From Moniliophthora roreri (Eukaryota; Basidiomycota; Agaricomycetes; Agaricales; Marasmiaceae), in assembly GCA_001466705.2 (NCBI GenBank), contig LATX02000194.1, positions 62,001 through 126,000 of the forward strand: a stretch of 64,000 bases of DNA. The letters run 5' to 3'. The notes under the pieces are model-generated. The model saw nothing but the letters and a program-made list of their open reading frames with translations. It was not told the DNA's origin and ran no database searches. Numbering within the stretch: the stretch's first letter is position 1; each line of letters begins with the position of its first letter. Positions 13,919-28,116 of this stretch are shown one piece after another. Position numbers and translations under genes: made by a program.

Positions 13919-15531
13919 TCACATGAGGGGGGTATCTGTAGCCGAACCTATTTCCGTTGAATCCGCATGGTCTGCGACCTCAGTCAGACGACGCTTGGTG
14001 CCAAAGCCATTCACCAAAACCATGAGCTTGTCACTCTCGCAATAACGCTTCAAGGCATCCAAGACCTCTGGTATGACGTCCCTATCCACATCCTTCCCCC
14101 ACAAGATATCCAGGTGTTCATAACCGCTCAGCCGTCTAGCTTCCGTGTGCTTTGGAAGCTGTTTCATCATAGCGTTAATATCCACCAAGCTGTCGCTGTC
14201 GCCGTACAGGAGAACGATTGGGGTGACGATGTTCTTTGTTGGGAATCTGGCAGGCCGGTACGAACTTACGGAGGTACGCATTACTGGAGACATGACGTCG
14301 TCGTCATACATCAAGAAAGCACCATTACGCATAATCTGGAACCAGTGCACAACGGACTTGACAGACGTGAAGGAGTATAGATGAGCATAAGCTGCAATCT
14401 TCTGCGTGGTGGTAATGTTCCTGCCATGCCAATCAAACATCCAGATAAGGGATGAGTCAATGAGCTTGGCGAAGATTGGTGGGTACAAGATGGATTGCCA
14501 CATCGTCGCTGAGGATAGGATGGATTTACGACCGAAGAAGAGGAACATGAGTGTTGGTCTGACCATAGAGTTTCGTCAGTGCTATAGAGGACCGGGTGTG
14601 AAAATGACTTACGATGATTTCATCAGGCCATCGACTATGGATGCAGCGAGACCAGCTGGGCTGAGGGCTGGCGCCAAGGCAATGAAGACGTTAATCTTCT
14701 CATTCAATTGTGGATGGATGCTGAGAGCGGCGAAGGCCTGGGCAGTGCCTTGGCTGAAACCAATATAGCTGAGTTTCGACACTCTGGCAATCTCAAGAAT
14801 ATATTGGATCGAGTCGGGAATATCATGCCAGGCGAAGTCGTCAATACTGTCCACAATCGTCAGCATATGTGAAAAGGTACAGCCAGTTGGCTCAAACCTG
14901 TAATCCCAAAACTGTGTGGTATTCGGCCCATGATGGATGCTCTTCTTCGAATACTTATTTCCTCTACAAACGAAAGCATCTACATTTTAGTTGAATGGTC
15001 CATCAGTCGTGTATATATAACGCACCTATTGTTGCCCATCCATACGTCGAACCCCTGCTCTACTAGCACAAATGGCAGCGACCTTTCCTCGTCCGTGAGA
15101 CACACCCAGACCTCACTGTTCATCAACAGTCCATGATGGAGATATACAACCGGCTTCCCAGTACTCGTACCGGGATTAGAGTTCTGCTGGTCCTTTTTCG
15201 CAGGCAAACGGTGAAGACCCAACAAATATCCGTCCTTGGTTAATACAACGTGCTCTTCAGGCGTGTATCCATACAAAGCGCACAACTCTCCAAAGTCCCT
15301 TGCACGAAGAATTTTATCCGATATCTTCTTATCCTTAAGCTTTGCTTTGCGCTTCGGTCCATATCGGTGGAAGAGAGAACGAGATTGGTCGTAAAACCAG
15401 TTGATAATGGGTTTCGGAAGGAAGAGAATGATAACACGAATAACGCCTTCGAGAGCTAGGAAAAGACATCCGAAAATGAGGGCTAGGTACTCTCTCCCCG
15501 AGAGTCTGCCTATTAGAGGGACCCAAACCAT
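13919..15531 (-). CDS. Acid lipase / steryl ester hydrolase (alpha/beta hydrolase)
   Basis: Four exons (15026-15531, 14898-14963, 14613-14846, 13919-14558) give 481 residues. A membrane segment near residues 15-40 (LALIFGCLFLALEGVIRVII) precedes the AB-hydrolase lipase N-region (YGYTPEEHVVLTKDGYLLGL) and VVYLHHGLLMNSEVW. The nucleophile elbow is YIGFSQGTAQ, the acid lies in LLYGDSDSLVD and the histidine in GYEHLDILWG, so the triad is complete. This architecture matches yeast Tgl1/Yeh1/Yeh2 enzymes that hydrolyse sterol esters at lipid droplets or the plasma membrane. It sits between two shikimate-type genes on the same strand, with no evident functional link. Confidence 0.87.
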
Positions 15532-15836
15532 TCTACGTGATGAATGCGTGTGTTATGGTCTAGCTCAAGAGGTGTCAGAAACGATAGAAGACGGCGAAAA
15601 TAATAACAATGAAGTTAATCCTGGCCAACTTACGGTGAATAATACGACACTCAGTACTGTAATGAGAGTAAGGAGAGAAGATGAAAAGGATTGTCCAATG
15701 ATGATGAAATAAGGAAGGAGGTGGAGTCCACCGTCGCATGTGATTCTGGGACAGGGTCGATTCAGAGTCTGACTATCTTCATTGACTGTTAAGTTACAAT
15801 TAAAGCCCATAGAAATACGATTGAGTGAACGGTGAA

Positions 15837-18467
15837 CTATTTGTTAAGCTGCGTCGAGCTAGAACCTAGGTCTGTAACTGACTCTGGCGTCTCCCAGTTA
15901 GCCTGAGTAGTGCTGGAGCCCTTGCTTTTCGCGTACACCTCCAATACTTTCTCCCTGACTTTGCTCTTGGGCGCCCTCCTTGATGTCCAAATCCTGCACT
16001 GCTCATAACCCTGTTCCAGTAACAGCTCAATCCCTTCTACCACTGCCCATGAGATTCCTTGATCTCTCTTTTGTTGAGCCAGCTCCAAGAGCCGCGTCAT
16101 TCTCCTCTCGTACGCAAGTTCTATTGCGACCCCTCCAGCGGATGACAAGTGCTCTGATCGAAGACCTATATCTATGGGTTCTGTACTGGGCGTCATCGTC
16201 CCACTAGCGGTCGCAGGAATTGTTGAGACGATCATCGTAGGCATTGGACTGAAAGGTAGCGGCACATCTAGTTTATCCAGTACATGAATACGAAGGAGAG
16301 GATCAAGCTGAGTGAAGTCGTTTGCCAGCAATTCTGCCCTTTTCCTTGTTCGATTATAGATATAGATGTTGATTACACCAATCTGATGGAGTGCATAGAG
16401 TGCTGCTCGGGACGTTCCACCGGCACCCAACACTAATGCTGTGGTCGTCGAAGTGACAACATTCGCAGGTGTAAGTGAACGCTGTAGGCAGGTCTTGATG
16501 GCACGCCAGTCGGTGTTGTCTCCTGTGAATCCACGGCCGCCAGAATGGGGCGTGACAGTGTTCACTGCTCCGATTATCCTCGCGTGCCTCGATATGTGGG
16601 TCAACAAGGGTATTATGTCGACCTTATACGGAATGGTCACGCTCGCTCCACCAAATGAAGGAGACGTCAAAACTTCCCGGAGCTCCTCCACTGTCTTTGT
16701 CTCTTTCAGCTCGTAAGTGTGGGGTAGACCAAGAGTAGCGAAGGCGGCATTATGTATAGTAGGTGACATGGAGTGTGATATGGAACGCCCGAATAGGTAA
16801 TACTTCTTCGCTGGAAGGAGACCGGTGAGGTAAAGGATCGTTTGAGACTCGTAGAACGATATTTGGCCGGGCGCAGCTGCTCGAGGTAGTAAGGGGTGAG
16901 AGAGTGGAGATAGTATTGGATTCAAGACTCGTGATATTTTCCCCTGCAGAGATACATTGTGAGCACTAAACGGGGTCACCTAACGATGAGCAACTCACTT
17001 CTGGTCCCATGTTTATAGCTAGCAACGGGGTTGCATTACGGTCCAATGTTCCAACAAATTGTCGAAGGCTCATGTTATCTTCAAACGTCTTGGCCATGCT
17101 TGCAATCTTGACGATGTCGGATCCTGAACGAACCATGCGATCGTATAGTTGTCGTGTCTGTGGGCTCATCCACACGAGATTTCCCTTCCAGTCATGGTAC
17201 GATCCCAGAACGCTTGTATTCCCCTTCTGCGCGACGATTTCGCTGAATGTGGATTCGGGTAGAGTGATTTCCAGGTCAATGTATTCCACACCGAGTCGTA
17301 AAGCGTGATGTAGCAATTGCTGATACGCTTTCATCGCGTCGGGATCCTTCGAAGATACATCAGGGTATTTGCCACCTTGCGATACAGTACGCCAGGTGAG
17401 AAGGATTGGTAGTGTGGAGTGGTGCCGTAAAGTGGAGATTTGGAAAGAGAGGAATGTCAGGTCGTAGGAAGCCAATAAATCGCCTCGGATTTCCCAGAGA
17501 TCGATACCTAATGATATGTCCTCAAGGACTGGCACAGCCTTTCCTATGTCATCGTACGTGAGGGCTAGAAAATAGGTCCTGGGTCCACGAGGGCTGAGCA
17601 CCACCTTGTTGGTGTCTACACCATGAATGAACCGTAGGAGGCGGAAAAAGTCTTCCTCGACGGGTTTCAGAGCAAAAGTTTGATCCGCTGTCATGTCACC
17701 TCCAAAGTATTCGGGTGTGGGAGGTATAGGGACAGTAAGAGAGACAAACTCAAAGGAACAGCATTCTCTGAATAGAGATTCTCGACGGTCCCAAGCTTCT
17801 TTCGCGGTTTCGTGGAGCAATGGTGGATACTGAGAGGAGTTTCGGAGGAACTCCAAAACTGCATCTTTCTCGCGCAGGACGTGAATCACAGGGCCGTGTG
17901 CTCTGAATTTTTGCAACAATTGGCGATTACTACTGAGCTCCACGATACCACCTCCGCAGGCAATGACTGCTGCAGTGCGATGTGAACGTAGGCTGGTTTC
18001 GAGAATTCCGGATTCAATCTCTCGGAATTGATCCCATCCCTGTGTTTCGATGAAGGTTGCAATTGACACTTTGAATTGTTTTTCGATGAGTCGATCCGTG
18101 TCTATCAGTTCCCAACCGAGCGCTTTCGCAGCAATTGTCCCCAAGGTGGTTTTACCGACTAATCGAGGATGTGAGCAATGGTCAGCGTGCTACGGACATG
18201 ACTCACCTCCTCGCATCCCGATGAGAACTATACTAGCCTTCCGAGTGTAGCCTGGATCATGGCGATTGGGGCCTGGAGAAGGAGCTCGAGAAGGGGGCAC
18301 TGAGAGCATGGTATGCGATTTAGAGCTACTCTATGGTCAGGCCTCAGTATCGATTGTGCCGCCATCGAGCTTAATCCAACACTCACAGCTTCAGATTGTT
18401 TCTGTCCGCTGGTAGAGGCCCGGCCACATGAGGAATCAGAAGGATGAAGTAGATCCCTTAAATTCAT
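15837..18467 (-). CDS. AROM C-terminal-half homologue (shikimate kinase - DHQase - shikimate DH), QutR/qa-1S type
   Basis: Four exons (18387-18467, 18207-18330, 16999-18158, 15837-16943) give 823 residues. Domain order: shikimate-kinase-like (SIVLIGMRGVGKTTLG Walker A, ACGGGIVE), type I dehydroquinase (LTWRTVSQGG, VLGSYHDW with His, DIVKIASMA with Lys, INMGPEGKISRVLN), shikimate dehydrogenase (GRSISHSMSPTIHNAAF, VTIPYK, GDNTDW, LGAGGTSRAALYAL). This is the last three of the five AROM domains; dehydroquinate synthase and EPSP synthase are absent, and the N-terminus is a short Ser-rich tail. In ascomycetes this arrangement is the quinate-pathway repressor (QUTR/qa-1S). Catalytic residues look retained, so it may be a regulator, an enzyme, or both. 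Confidence 0.87.
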
Positions 18468-19031
18468 GGTGCATCCCGTCGGAAAAATGATTTTCCGGTA
18501 TTTTTGAGTCAATTTTTTTCGCTGAAGAGTCTGAGGAATCGATATCTGGAGCTACGGGAGGAGACGAGAAACAGTATGTCGGAGCGCATCATCGCGGTTA
18601 AAGTGTATAGGTAAAGTTGTCACATGGACTTGGCAAGCAGAATGAGGAGCACTGGGGAGCAGACGCCAAATGGATTTTACACAACACCACACGATCACGA
18701 TCACGTTACCTTTCTTCGTGACAGGAATTCCGGCATGATGGCATCAGCTATCGAAACCACTTCTACTCGCACTCCACCCCACGCAGGGAAGGCTTCATAA
18801 TCAAACCTCCTTGGAAATATCACCTCGGTAGCCAAGAGGGACTTCGACTACCCATCGATATACGGATACGTCCACTCTACCTTTGACCTGATGCCAGTAG
18901 CTAGGCATGTATTCTAAGTTCACAACATAACTCATATAAAACAGGCCCATAAAAAAGGATAGCATTCAAAATCAGTTGTAGGTATCGCGTATCCCAAGTC
19001 TCTAAACCTTAAGGAGCAACCACCACGGTAC
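18468..19031. other. Intergenic region upstream of the AROM-like gene
   Basis: I see no gene here. Two features stand out: the inverted repeat cggaaaaatgattttccg (about 18480-18497) some 15 bp upstream of the AROM-like start, and a C/A-rich stretch (acacaacaccacacgatcacgatcacg) around 18680. Pxr1 is on the same strand and ends at 19032, so the region holds its terminator and the AROM-like promoter. Confidence 0.4.
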
Positions 19032-20560
19032 TCAGCTCACCTGCTCCTGCTGCTTGTTTTTCTTCTTCTCCTTCTTCCGTTTCCGCTCCTCTTTTTTGTC
19101 TCCTTCTCCGGCAACTGTCTCAGTTGTCTGGTTTTCCGGGTCCACTTCCTGTTTCCTGGTCTTTGCCAACCGATGCTCCTCCTTTCTTTTTTTCTTCTTT
19201 TCCATCAAGGTCGATTCATCATCTACTTGAGGCATGATATCGGCGTTCTCGAGTTCAGTCTTATTCCGTCGTTTCTTATCCTTTTTCTTATCCTTATTTC
19301 CATCCCTTATCTTCTGCTTCTTTTCCTTCGTCTGTTTTTCCGAATTGTCATCTTCTGCATGTTCCTCCGGACAATTGATGGGTGCATCTTCTCTAGACGC
19401 GGATGACGGGGTGAAGGACGCAAACATAGAAGCGAATCTCGACGTGGCTAATGGCGAACTCGACGCTGTCGAGCCAGAGACCGTCTGGGAGAGCGTGAGA
19501 TGTCCTGGACCAAGTCCCCTTCGGAGTATATCATCGGGATCCTCAAGTCCTTTGCTTCGTGAGACTCCGAGCCCAGCTCGCGGAGTATCGTCGTCGTCGT
19601 CGTCGTCATCGCGCGCAGGCATCGAGCCAAAGCTGGATGCACTAGGCGCAAGCGGTGTGGATTTTCCGGAAGATTTCGCCAGTAAGCGTTCCTTGAAGTA
19701 GTCAGCGACACTTTTCGTTGATGTCGTCAACTTTTCTAGGTTTGCGTCGGATTCGATGGGGGTCAGAAAGCCCGATGGCGTGGCAGCAGCCGTGGTAGCT
19801 GAGGATGAAGGTGCGGAGGATACACCGAGAACTTCTGAGATAGCGGCAGCGGACTTGGAGGCAAAACTCTTTGCAGCAATATGCCGTGCACGATGACTGT
19901 TGCCATAATAGATGAGAAATCAGTACAAGATTTCAGCTAGGAATGGGACATACTCACGAGCGATGACGAGGAACAACTGGAATCTTGGACTGCATAGAGG
20001 GGGTCTCTGGGCGTAGTACTTCGGCAGTTTCTGATGTAGTCTCTTCAGGCCCGACCTTCTCTTCCTCATCTCCATCTTCAGCTTTCCTGCGCCGTTTCTT
20101 CTTTTCTTCCTTCTCCTCCTCCCTTTTACGTTTCTTTTCCTTCTTCTGCTCCTTCTTCTGCCTTTCTTCGTTTATTTCAGCATCCTCTGCCTCATCCTTC
20201 TCCGATTGTCCAGCTTCTGCAATATCTGTGTTGAGTCGCCTCAGCAAATTTTCAAAGTCTTTGTTCTGCTTCCATGCGATGCCATTTGGATCCTTGGATT
20301 GTGCTGCCCCAATGCCCAACATGTCTAGCTTTTGATTGACTTTGATATGTGAAGTCCTTCCTTCTCCAGAGACACCCAAGCCTTGAGACGAGCTCCAGCC
20401 GAATTTTGCGAGATAGGTCGCACCGAACTTCGATGCATCTGATAGTTATTTGTGAGTTCGTACATCACTGTCCTAGTCAAATAGGTATACCATCTGCCCA
20501 CGTTAAGTTCCTCGGGTCAGCCGAAATGCGTTGCTTGACTTTTCTTCCAGAGAGGCCCAT
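19032..20560 (-). CDS. PXR1: Pxr1/Gno1-like G-patch protein (PinX1 family)
   Basis: Nucleolar G-patch cofactor, expected to activate Prp43 in rRNA processing and, in PinX1 relatives, to touch telomerase. Three exons (20491-20560, 19958-20438, 19032-19896) give 471 residues. The N-terminus MGLSGRKVKQRISADPRNLT and the G-patch segment FGATYLAKFGWSSSQGLGV are diagnostic, followed by TSHIKVNQKLDMLGIGA. The remainder is two Lys/Glu/Arg-rich low-complexity blocks typical of nucleolar proteins, an eight-Asp run (encoded by a gac/gtc repeat near 19590) and a Ser/Ala-rich linker. The start lies 192 bp from the divergent PDAT start, implying a shared promoter. Confidence 0.9.
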
Positions 20561-20752
20561 CGTCGAGTGAGCGCAAAAAATTTTTTGCCCACATCTTGCT
20601 TATGTACGGCATCGGACGCACTTGTCGACTCTCTGTCACCACCAGCGCCTAAACTGAGTTCCTCACCACGACCCAATTTCCCTTTTTCACTTATTATTTC
20701 AAGGGGATAGGTCCAGCTTGAGAAGCCCACTCTGGCATTTACCTCTTCTGCT
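20561..20752. promoter_or_regulatory. Bidirectional promoter of PXR1 and PDAT
   Basis: The two start codons face away from each other across only 192 bp. The interval contains a short T/A run (gcgcaaaaaattttttgcc) next to the PXR1 side and no credible ORF. Shared regulation is inferred from spacing alone. Confidence 0.5.
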
Positions 20753-23700
20753 ATGGTTCTCACTCATCGCACCAAGCCGCGGTCAGATTCCGACTCTATA
20801 GACACACCCAACTACTCCGAATCTTCAGGACCTGATGACAGCAAAAATGGAATCAAACGTGCAAAGGAGAGTCTCGAGATGGAGGTTAGGAGACTCAAGA
20901 GATCGGAGGAAAAGGTGTGATACCTGCTATGTTCCGGTGATGATACAATTATTCATCGCAGTTGATGCGTTCAGCTACGCGCTCGTCGCTCTTTCTACGC
21001 TACTCGAAGGTTTCTGTTTCCTTTGGGCATATTCGGTGTGTCGTCTTTGTCCGTATCGCGTAGCAAACGAGGGTCGCTGACTTGTTTGCAGTTGGCGTAC
21101 TATTAGCGTTTGCCTTTGTGCAGCCGAGCGACATTCAAGACATGCATGCTCAACTCACATTACTCTTGGATGAATTCGATTTGCCCCTACCAGAGATACC
21201 AGGTTTTGATTTTTCGCGATTGGAGACAGAATGGAATCGGCTACGAAGTAATATTCCTGAAGTTTGGAAGTTCAATCGCGACGGGAGGGAGTTCCAGGTC
21301 GGTGAGGAGATGTCGAAACGAGGATTAGCTGCCCAGTACCCCGTTGTACTGATTCCGGGAGTTATCTCGACGGTGCGCCCTAGTCCTACTTGTCGCATTG
21401 GCAATGATTCTTATCTGGTTTCAGGGCTTGGAGTCGTGGTCAACAGCACCAGAGTACCGTCCATTCTTTCGTGAGAAGATGTGGGGTGGACTCAATATGC
21501 TCTCCCAAGTCACTTTTAACCGTGATAAGTGGATTCAAGCTATGATGTTAGATCCCATTACCGGTCTCGATCCCAAAGGTGCAAAAGGTACGTTCCAAGG
21601 ACACGTCTTATACGCGCGATCTTCCGCACATCCTAATTCTTCGTTTACAAAATTAGTGCGAGCATCCGAGGGGATCGATGCTGCAAGTAGCTTTATTCAG
21701 GGTTATTGGATTTGGTAAAATGATTAGCTTCTCAACCTGGTGTCTTCTACTCACTTACGTTTCCAGGTCAAAGATAGTTGAAAACTTAGCAGCCGTAAAC
21801 TATGACACGAATAATTTGCATCTTGCACCCTATGATTGGAGGTTATCGTATTATAATCTAGAGGAAAGAGATGGGTATTTCTCGAAGCTCAAGAGTACTA
21901 TCGAAGGGTTCAGGTCAGTCACTTGTACATGGCTAGCTCTAATTCCTGACAAGTTTCCATTCAGGAGAAGGCAGGGAAGAAAAACTGTTGTTGTCGCTCA
22001 TTCAATGGGCTGTACGGTAGGCCCCTCACGATACGTGGACATTCTGAGGCTGACGGTGACATGGTGGTAGGTTTTACTGGTGAGTCATTGAAACGTACAA
22101 ATTGGGTCAGGGTTAAAGTGCATTCTCAGTACTTGTATGTCATTTCCTTTCGACGATGATTGCCCTCATTCACAATAAACTCTAGTTTCAAATGGGTCGA
22201 GTCTCCCGAGCATGGTGGTGGTGGACCTGACTGGGTAACTGTCATCGAGGCTTCCGTAGTTGAGCGTCTGTTAATACTTCTCTGATCAGGTTGAGGTCAG
22301 CGGCATTCTTTACGCCGCCGGGGCCACACTAGCTCACAAACTTGTCCCCAGAATCATATCGAAGCCTACGTCTCGATTGCTGGGACCCATCTGGTACGTG
22401 TCTTTGCTATTTTCATTACTGCATGATCTAAATTTGCAGCGCCTTTCAGGGTGTCGTGAGTGACATTTCCTCCGTTTTCTATATGCCTGCTGGTGATGCC
22501 ATTCCCTGAAGACCAAAGCAATGGCAGCCTTCTTATCTGGCGAGATGAAAGATACGGTACAGATGAACCCAGCCGGATCTTATGGTGAGTTGAATTTTCC
22601 TGCCGGATATTAAACAAGCTATTGAACATTTGCCTTTCTGGTTTAGTGCTCGAGCGTTTCTTCTCGCGTGCCGAACGTAGAAAGCTTTTTTTGACCTGGG
22701 CAGGAAGCGCTAGTATGTGGATAAAGGTAAACTGACTCGCCTATGTTCCCTGACGTGTTTAGCTAACAGTGACCATCGAAAAAGGGTGGTGACGATGTAT
22801 GGGGTAACGAAACTTTTGCCCCCGATGATCAGCCTTCCTCAATGCACAGTTATGGACATCTAATCGCGTTCCGTCAAAGTCAAGAACTCTCCTCTGAAAA
22901 CATCGTTGAAAATACACGTAACATGTCAGCAAGAGAGAGTGGTACCTGGATCCTCGCACACACCCCTTCAACTTTTCAGGTTAGTATGCTTTTCGGAGAC
23001 AGGTGCTGTTATCAGTCTAAAACGGCTATGTTTTTTATCAAAGAAAATGATGGCGACGAATTACTCGTTTGGGATAGAACGAGATGAACATGCTTTGGAC
23101 AGAAATGATTTGGACCATACCAAATGGACGAATCCGCTTGAGGTTCGGTGAGTCTACACGAATTGATTCCCTGACAGGTGATATCGTTGACAATGCCATC
23201 CAATAGGCTACCAAAGGCACCTTCGATGAAAATGTATTGTGTTTACGGGCATGGCAAGGAGACCGAGGTGATTCTACGCTTCTTTAATCTACCTTATCGC
23301 TTCTCTCAGACCCTGTTCTCATATCCAGCGCTCATATTGGTACGCTCGAGGCGAATTTGAACACGATGAATCCCTAGCCGATAGCCCTGATGCGGTGTGC
23401 ACAGACCCCGATGACGACAGTTGCATTACACAACGGGCCCCTTTAGACCTGCCTCTCCTTCGGAAAAGTTGGATAGACGCTGAATACACAGATGAGGCAG
23501 GTACTCCCAAGGCAAGTTTCATATAGCGAACAGACCGGATACTGGTACACTAGCGACATTCTAGGTACGAAATGGAGTGAGGATTGGTGAGGGTGACGGA
23601 ACAGTAAGCCTGCTGAGTCTTGGGGCTATGTGCACAGAAGGTTGGAAGAGGCCGAGGTGGAACCCAGCAGGAATCAACATCACAACGGTAGAGGTAAGTG

Positions 23701-23940
23701 CCGGTTTCCTGGTTCCGGAAGTGATCCCCGTAGTTCTAATTATCCGGCGTGTAGCTCTCACATCGCCCCATACCGTCCTTACCCAGAGGTGGCGCCAATA
23801 CATCCGACCATGTGGATATTCTCGGATCAACAGCATTAAACGAAATCATTGTGAAGGTAGCTACTGGCGCAGGGTCGGAGGTTGAGGAAAATTATGTTTC
23901 AAATATTCGCGAGTACGCACGGAAGATTCGGTGGGATTGA
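20753..23940 (+). CDS. LRO1: Phospholipid:diacylglycerol acyltransferase (Lro1/PDAT)
   Basis: Transfers an acyl chain from a phospholipid to diacylglycerol to make triacylglycerol at the ER. Twenty-one exons give 683 residues, close to yeast Lro1. A basic N-terminus leads to one membrane segment (FLFPLGIFVGVLLAFAFV, about residues 67-84). The LCAT-like lumenal domain shows YPVVLIPGVISTGLESW, the lid region, the nucleophile VVVAHSMGCTV, GEMKDTVQMNPAG, the acid region IGEGDGTVSLLSLG and the histidine in DHVDILGS. Exons 8, 9, 11 and 13 are only 9, 5, 6 and 6 nt, and one intron (23512-23564) has a GC donor. The frame is exact only with all of these included. Confidence 0.92.
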
Positions 23941-23961
23941 CCATGAGAGTGTAGGACGAGA

Positions 23962-24869
23962 TTATGGTGTCGGGAATATCGCTTCTAGAGACTGGATTTG
24001 CTCCTCGACATGTTGTAGGTATACCTCTGTGGCGCTAAGGAGTCCTTCAACTTCAACGGGACAGGGACGGTTTCTAACGCCTCCAACCCCACTTGGGAAG
24101 CGATGAACATGAGTGTGAATGGTACTTCGACCATAGAACCTACATACCTGTTCTGCACGACTGCCCAATCATGCATCATCAAAGTGATCTTCTTTGCTGC
24201 CATCGCGAATTGCCTGCCTTCTTCGGGATTGTGAATGAATGATTCGTTTCCAAAATATTTCTCCATTCGGGGTCCGATGTCCTCAGAGCAGGTGGTGCAC
24301 AAATGATAAATATCCTGTTGAAACACACTGTTACATCTGCACACGAAAAGGCGTAGAGTATAGTTACCAGCTGGCAGTACCCCAGTACCAGGTCCACGTA
24401 CTTTTGTCGAGTTTCGGGTGCATTAGCAATCACCTTATCGAGAATTATCTGCTCTTCCTCTGTTAAAAGCACCACGTCGAGCTCTTCAGCGGTCAAGATG
24501 TCGATCTCCGTCGCCCTACGTGTTGAATAGTAATTGTTGAACTCTCGAGCAGTGTCCGCTTTCTCTACGGCGCGCATCCGATAACTTTCGGCGGTCGCGA
24601 TGAGATCCAAGAGATCCGGAGCTCGCGATGGACTGATGAAAGTCGGATACATCATGTCCCGGATCGCATACGATATTAACTCGAGAGGTGGAGTCTTGTC
24701 GGTATTCTGATATTCTCGGTGCACCTTTTCGAAGAAAGCTGCAAAATGACTTGATTAGACACAACCGAGGACTTGAGTTGCATGTTATCTTACTGTAGAG
24801 CTTCGATGTAGCGTCCTTTATGGATTGATGGTCAGCCTTGGAGCCAGAAAAGGGCGCGTTCTTCGCCAT
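23962..24869 (-). CDS. Conserved-looking helical protein of unknown function
   Basis: Four exons (24794-24869, 24368-24738, 24148-24314, 23962-24073) give 241 residues. The sequence is mostly helical and charged (for example RAVEKADTAREFNNYYSTRR and EELDVVLLTEEEQIILDKV), with a His/Cys-containing stretch YHLCTTCSEDIGPRMEKYF and a C-terminal amphipathic helix ending SLEAIFPTP. No signal peptide or membrane segment is seen. Skipping the last intron gives an alternative end at 23985 in another frame; the spliced version is preferred because its donor is consensus and the total is a multiple of three. Its stop is about 20 bp from the PDAT stop, so the transcripts probably overlap tail to tail. 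Confidence 0.7.
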
Positions 24870-25849
24870 GTCCTTTAAATGCTGTATTTTGGTCCGCCTT
24901 ATGCCGGGAAAATTTGTTCAGTATCTGAAAAAGGTGGTTCAGTGAGAATTATACCTGGCTCGGGGCTGTACTTCTTCCAAAGAACTGTTCGGCATTCCTG
25001 ACATTGACAACGAGGTTCAAGACGCGTCGCGTCACCCAGTCACATTACATGGTGACTCGGACACACGTGTGCCGACCAACATCTTTTTTTTCCCATCATG
25101 CAAATCCCATCGGCCTTCTTTCTCCTGCAGTTGGTCGATATACCAAGCCACACAGATGAAATAGTTTTTGACTCATCCCCAGCGTATCTCCGTGTATGCC
25201 AATCCTCAGACCCTGGCTCGGGCTTTACTTAGTAATGGATATCTTTTACCTTGGATCCTCGTGAGTAGTAAGTACATCTTATTCTTTTAAAAGGCCAAGT
25301 AATTCATACGGTCGTGCCGTACAGGTCTACGTTTCACCGTCTCGCGAATGAGATGAAATCGATATTGCCTACCTATTATTCCCTCCAATGCGCCTATCAT
25401 ACCTATATCGCTAATCAAACTTCTAAGGCCAATACCTTCCATGTGTGGGTCCAGGTCCGGCACGTTTTGTTTCGTGGTGCACCATGTGTCGGTTCGTGGG
25501 GTTGGAAGTAAACGAATCGAAAGATCGCCCATTGGGAAGTGACTATGCCGTTGAATAGGTTTACTTCCTTCAGGAATGTTAAAACCAGAACCGCAAGAGC
25601 TGCAGGCACAGTTGTGCAGTATTGCTATGGGCCACGTAAATACTTGGGCTTGGTGGCGGAATTAAAAAGTGTCGGACAAGTCGAGCCCTAATCTGGAAAT
25701 GGAATTCCTTTTTGCGACGTCACAGGATATGATTCCTTGCTCGATATTTTCCTGCAGCTGAGGCGCCGAGGATCCAGACCGGGTCTTGCTGTATAAAAAC
25801 TCGGACAATTCTGCTTTCCAATACTCAGCTTCTTTCTCTAGTTCTCCCC
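24870..25849. other. Intergenic region upstream of the halogenase pair
   Basis: About 980 bp without a supported gene. It is divergent between the unknown minus-strand gene and halogenase 1. A possible TATA element, tgtataaaaactc, lies at about 25790-25802, some 50 bp before the halogenase ATG. A T-rich tract (atcttttttttcccatc) occurs near 25080. ORFs in the middle look random. Confidence 0.45.

Positions 25850-28116
<2,267 letters not shown>

Noticed and set aside
19234..19701. Long Ser/Phe-rich plus-strand ORF (155 codons)
   Set aside because: It is the antisense shadow of the Lys/Glu-rich low-complexity part of Pxr1.
23985..24168. Alternative C-terminus of the unknown gene ending at 23985
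   Set aside because: A consensus intron (ag|gtatgt to gcgttag) gives a total divisible by three and an amphipathic C-terminal helix, so the spliced form is preferred.
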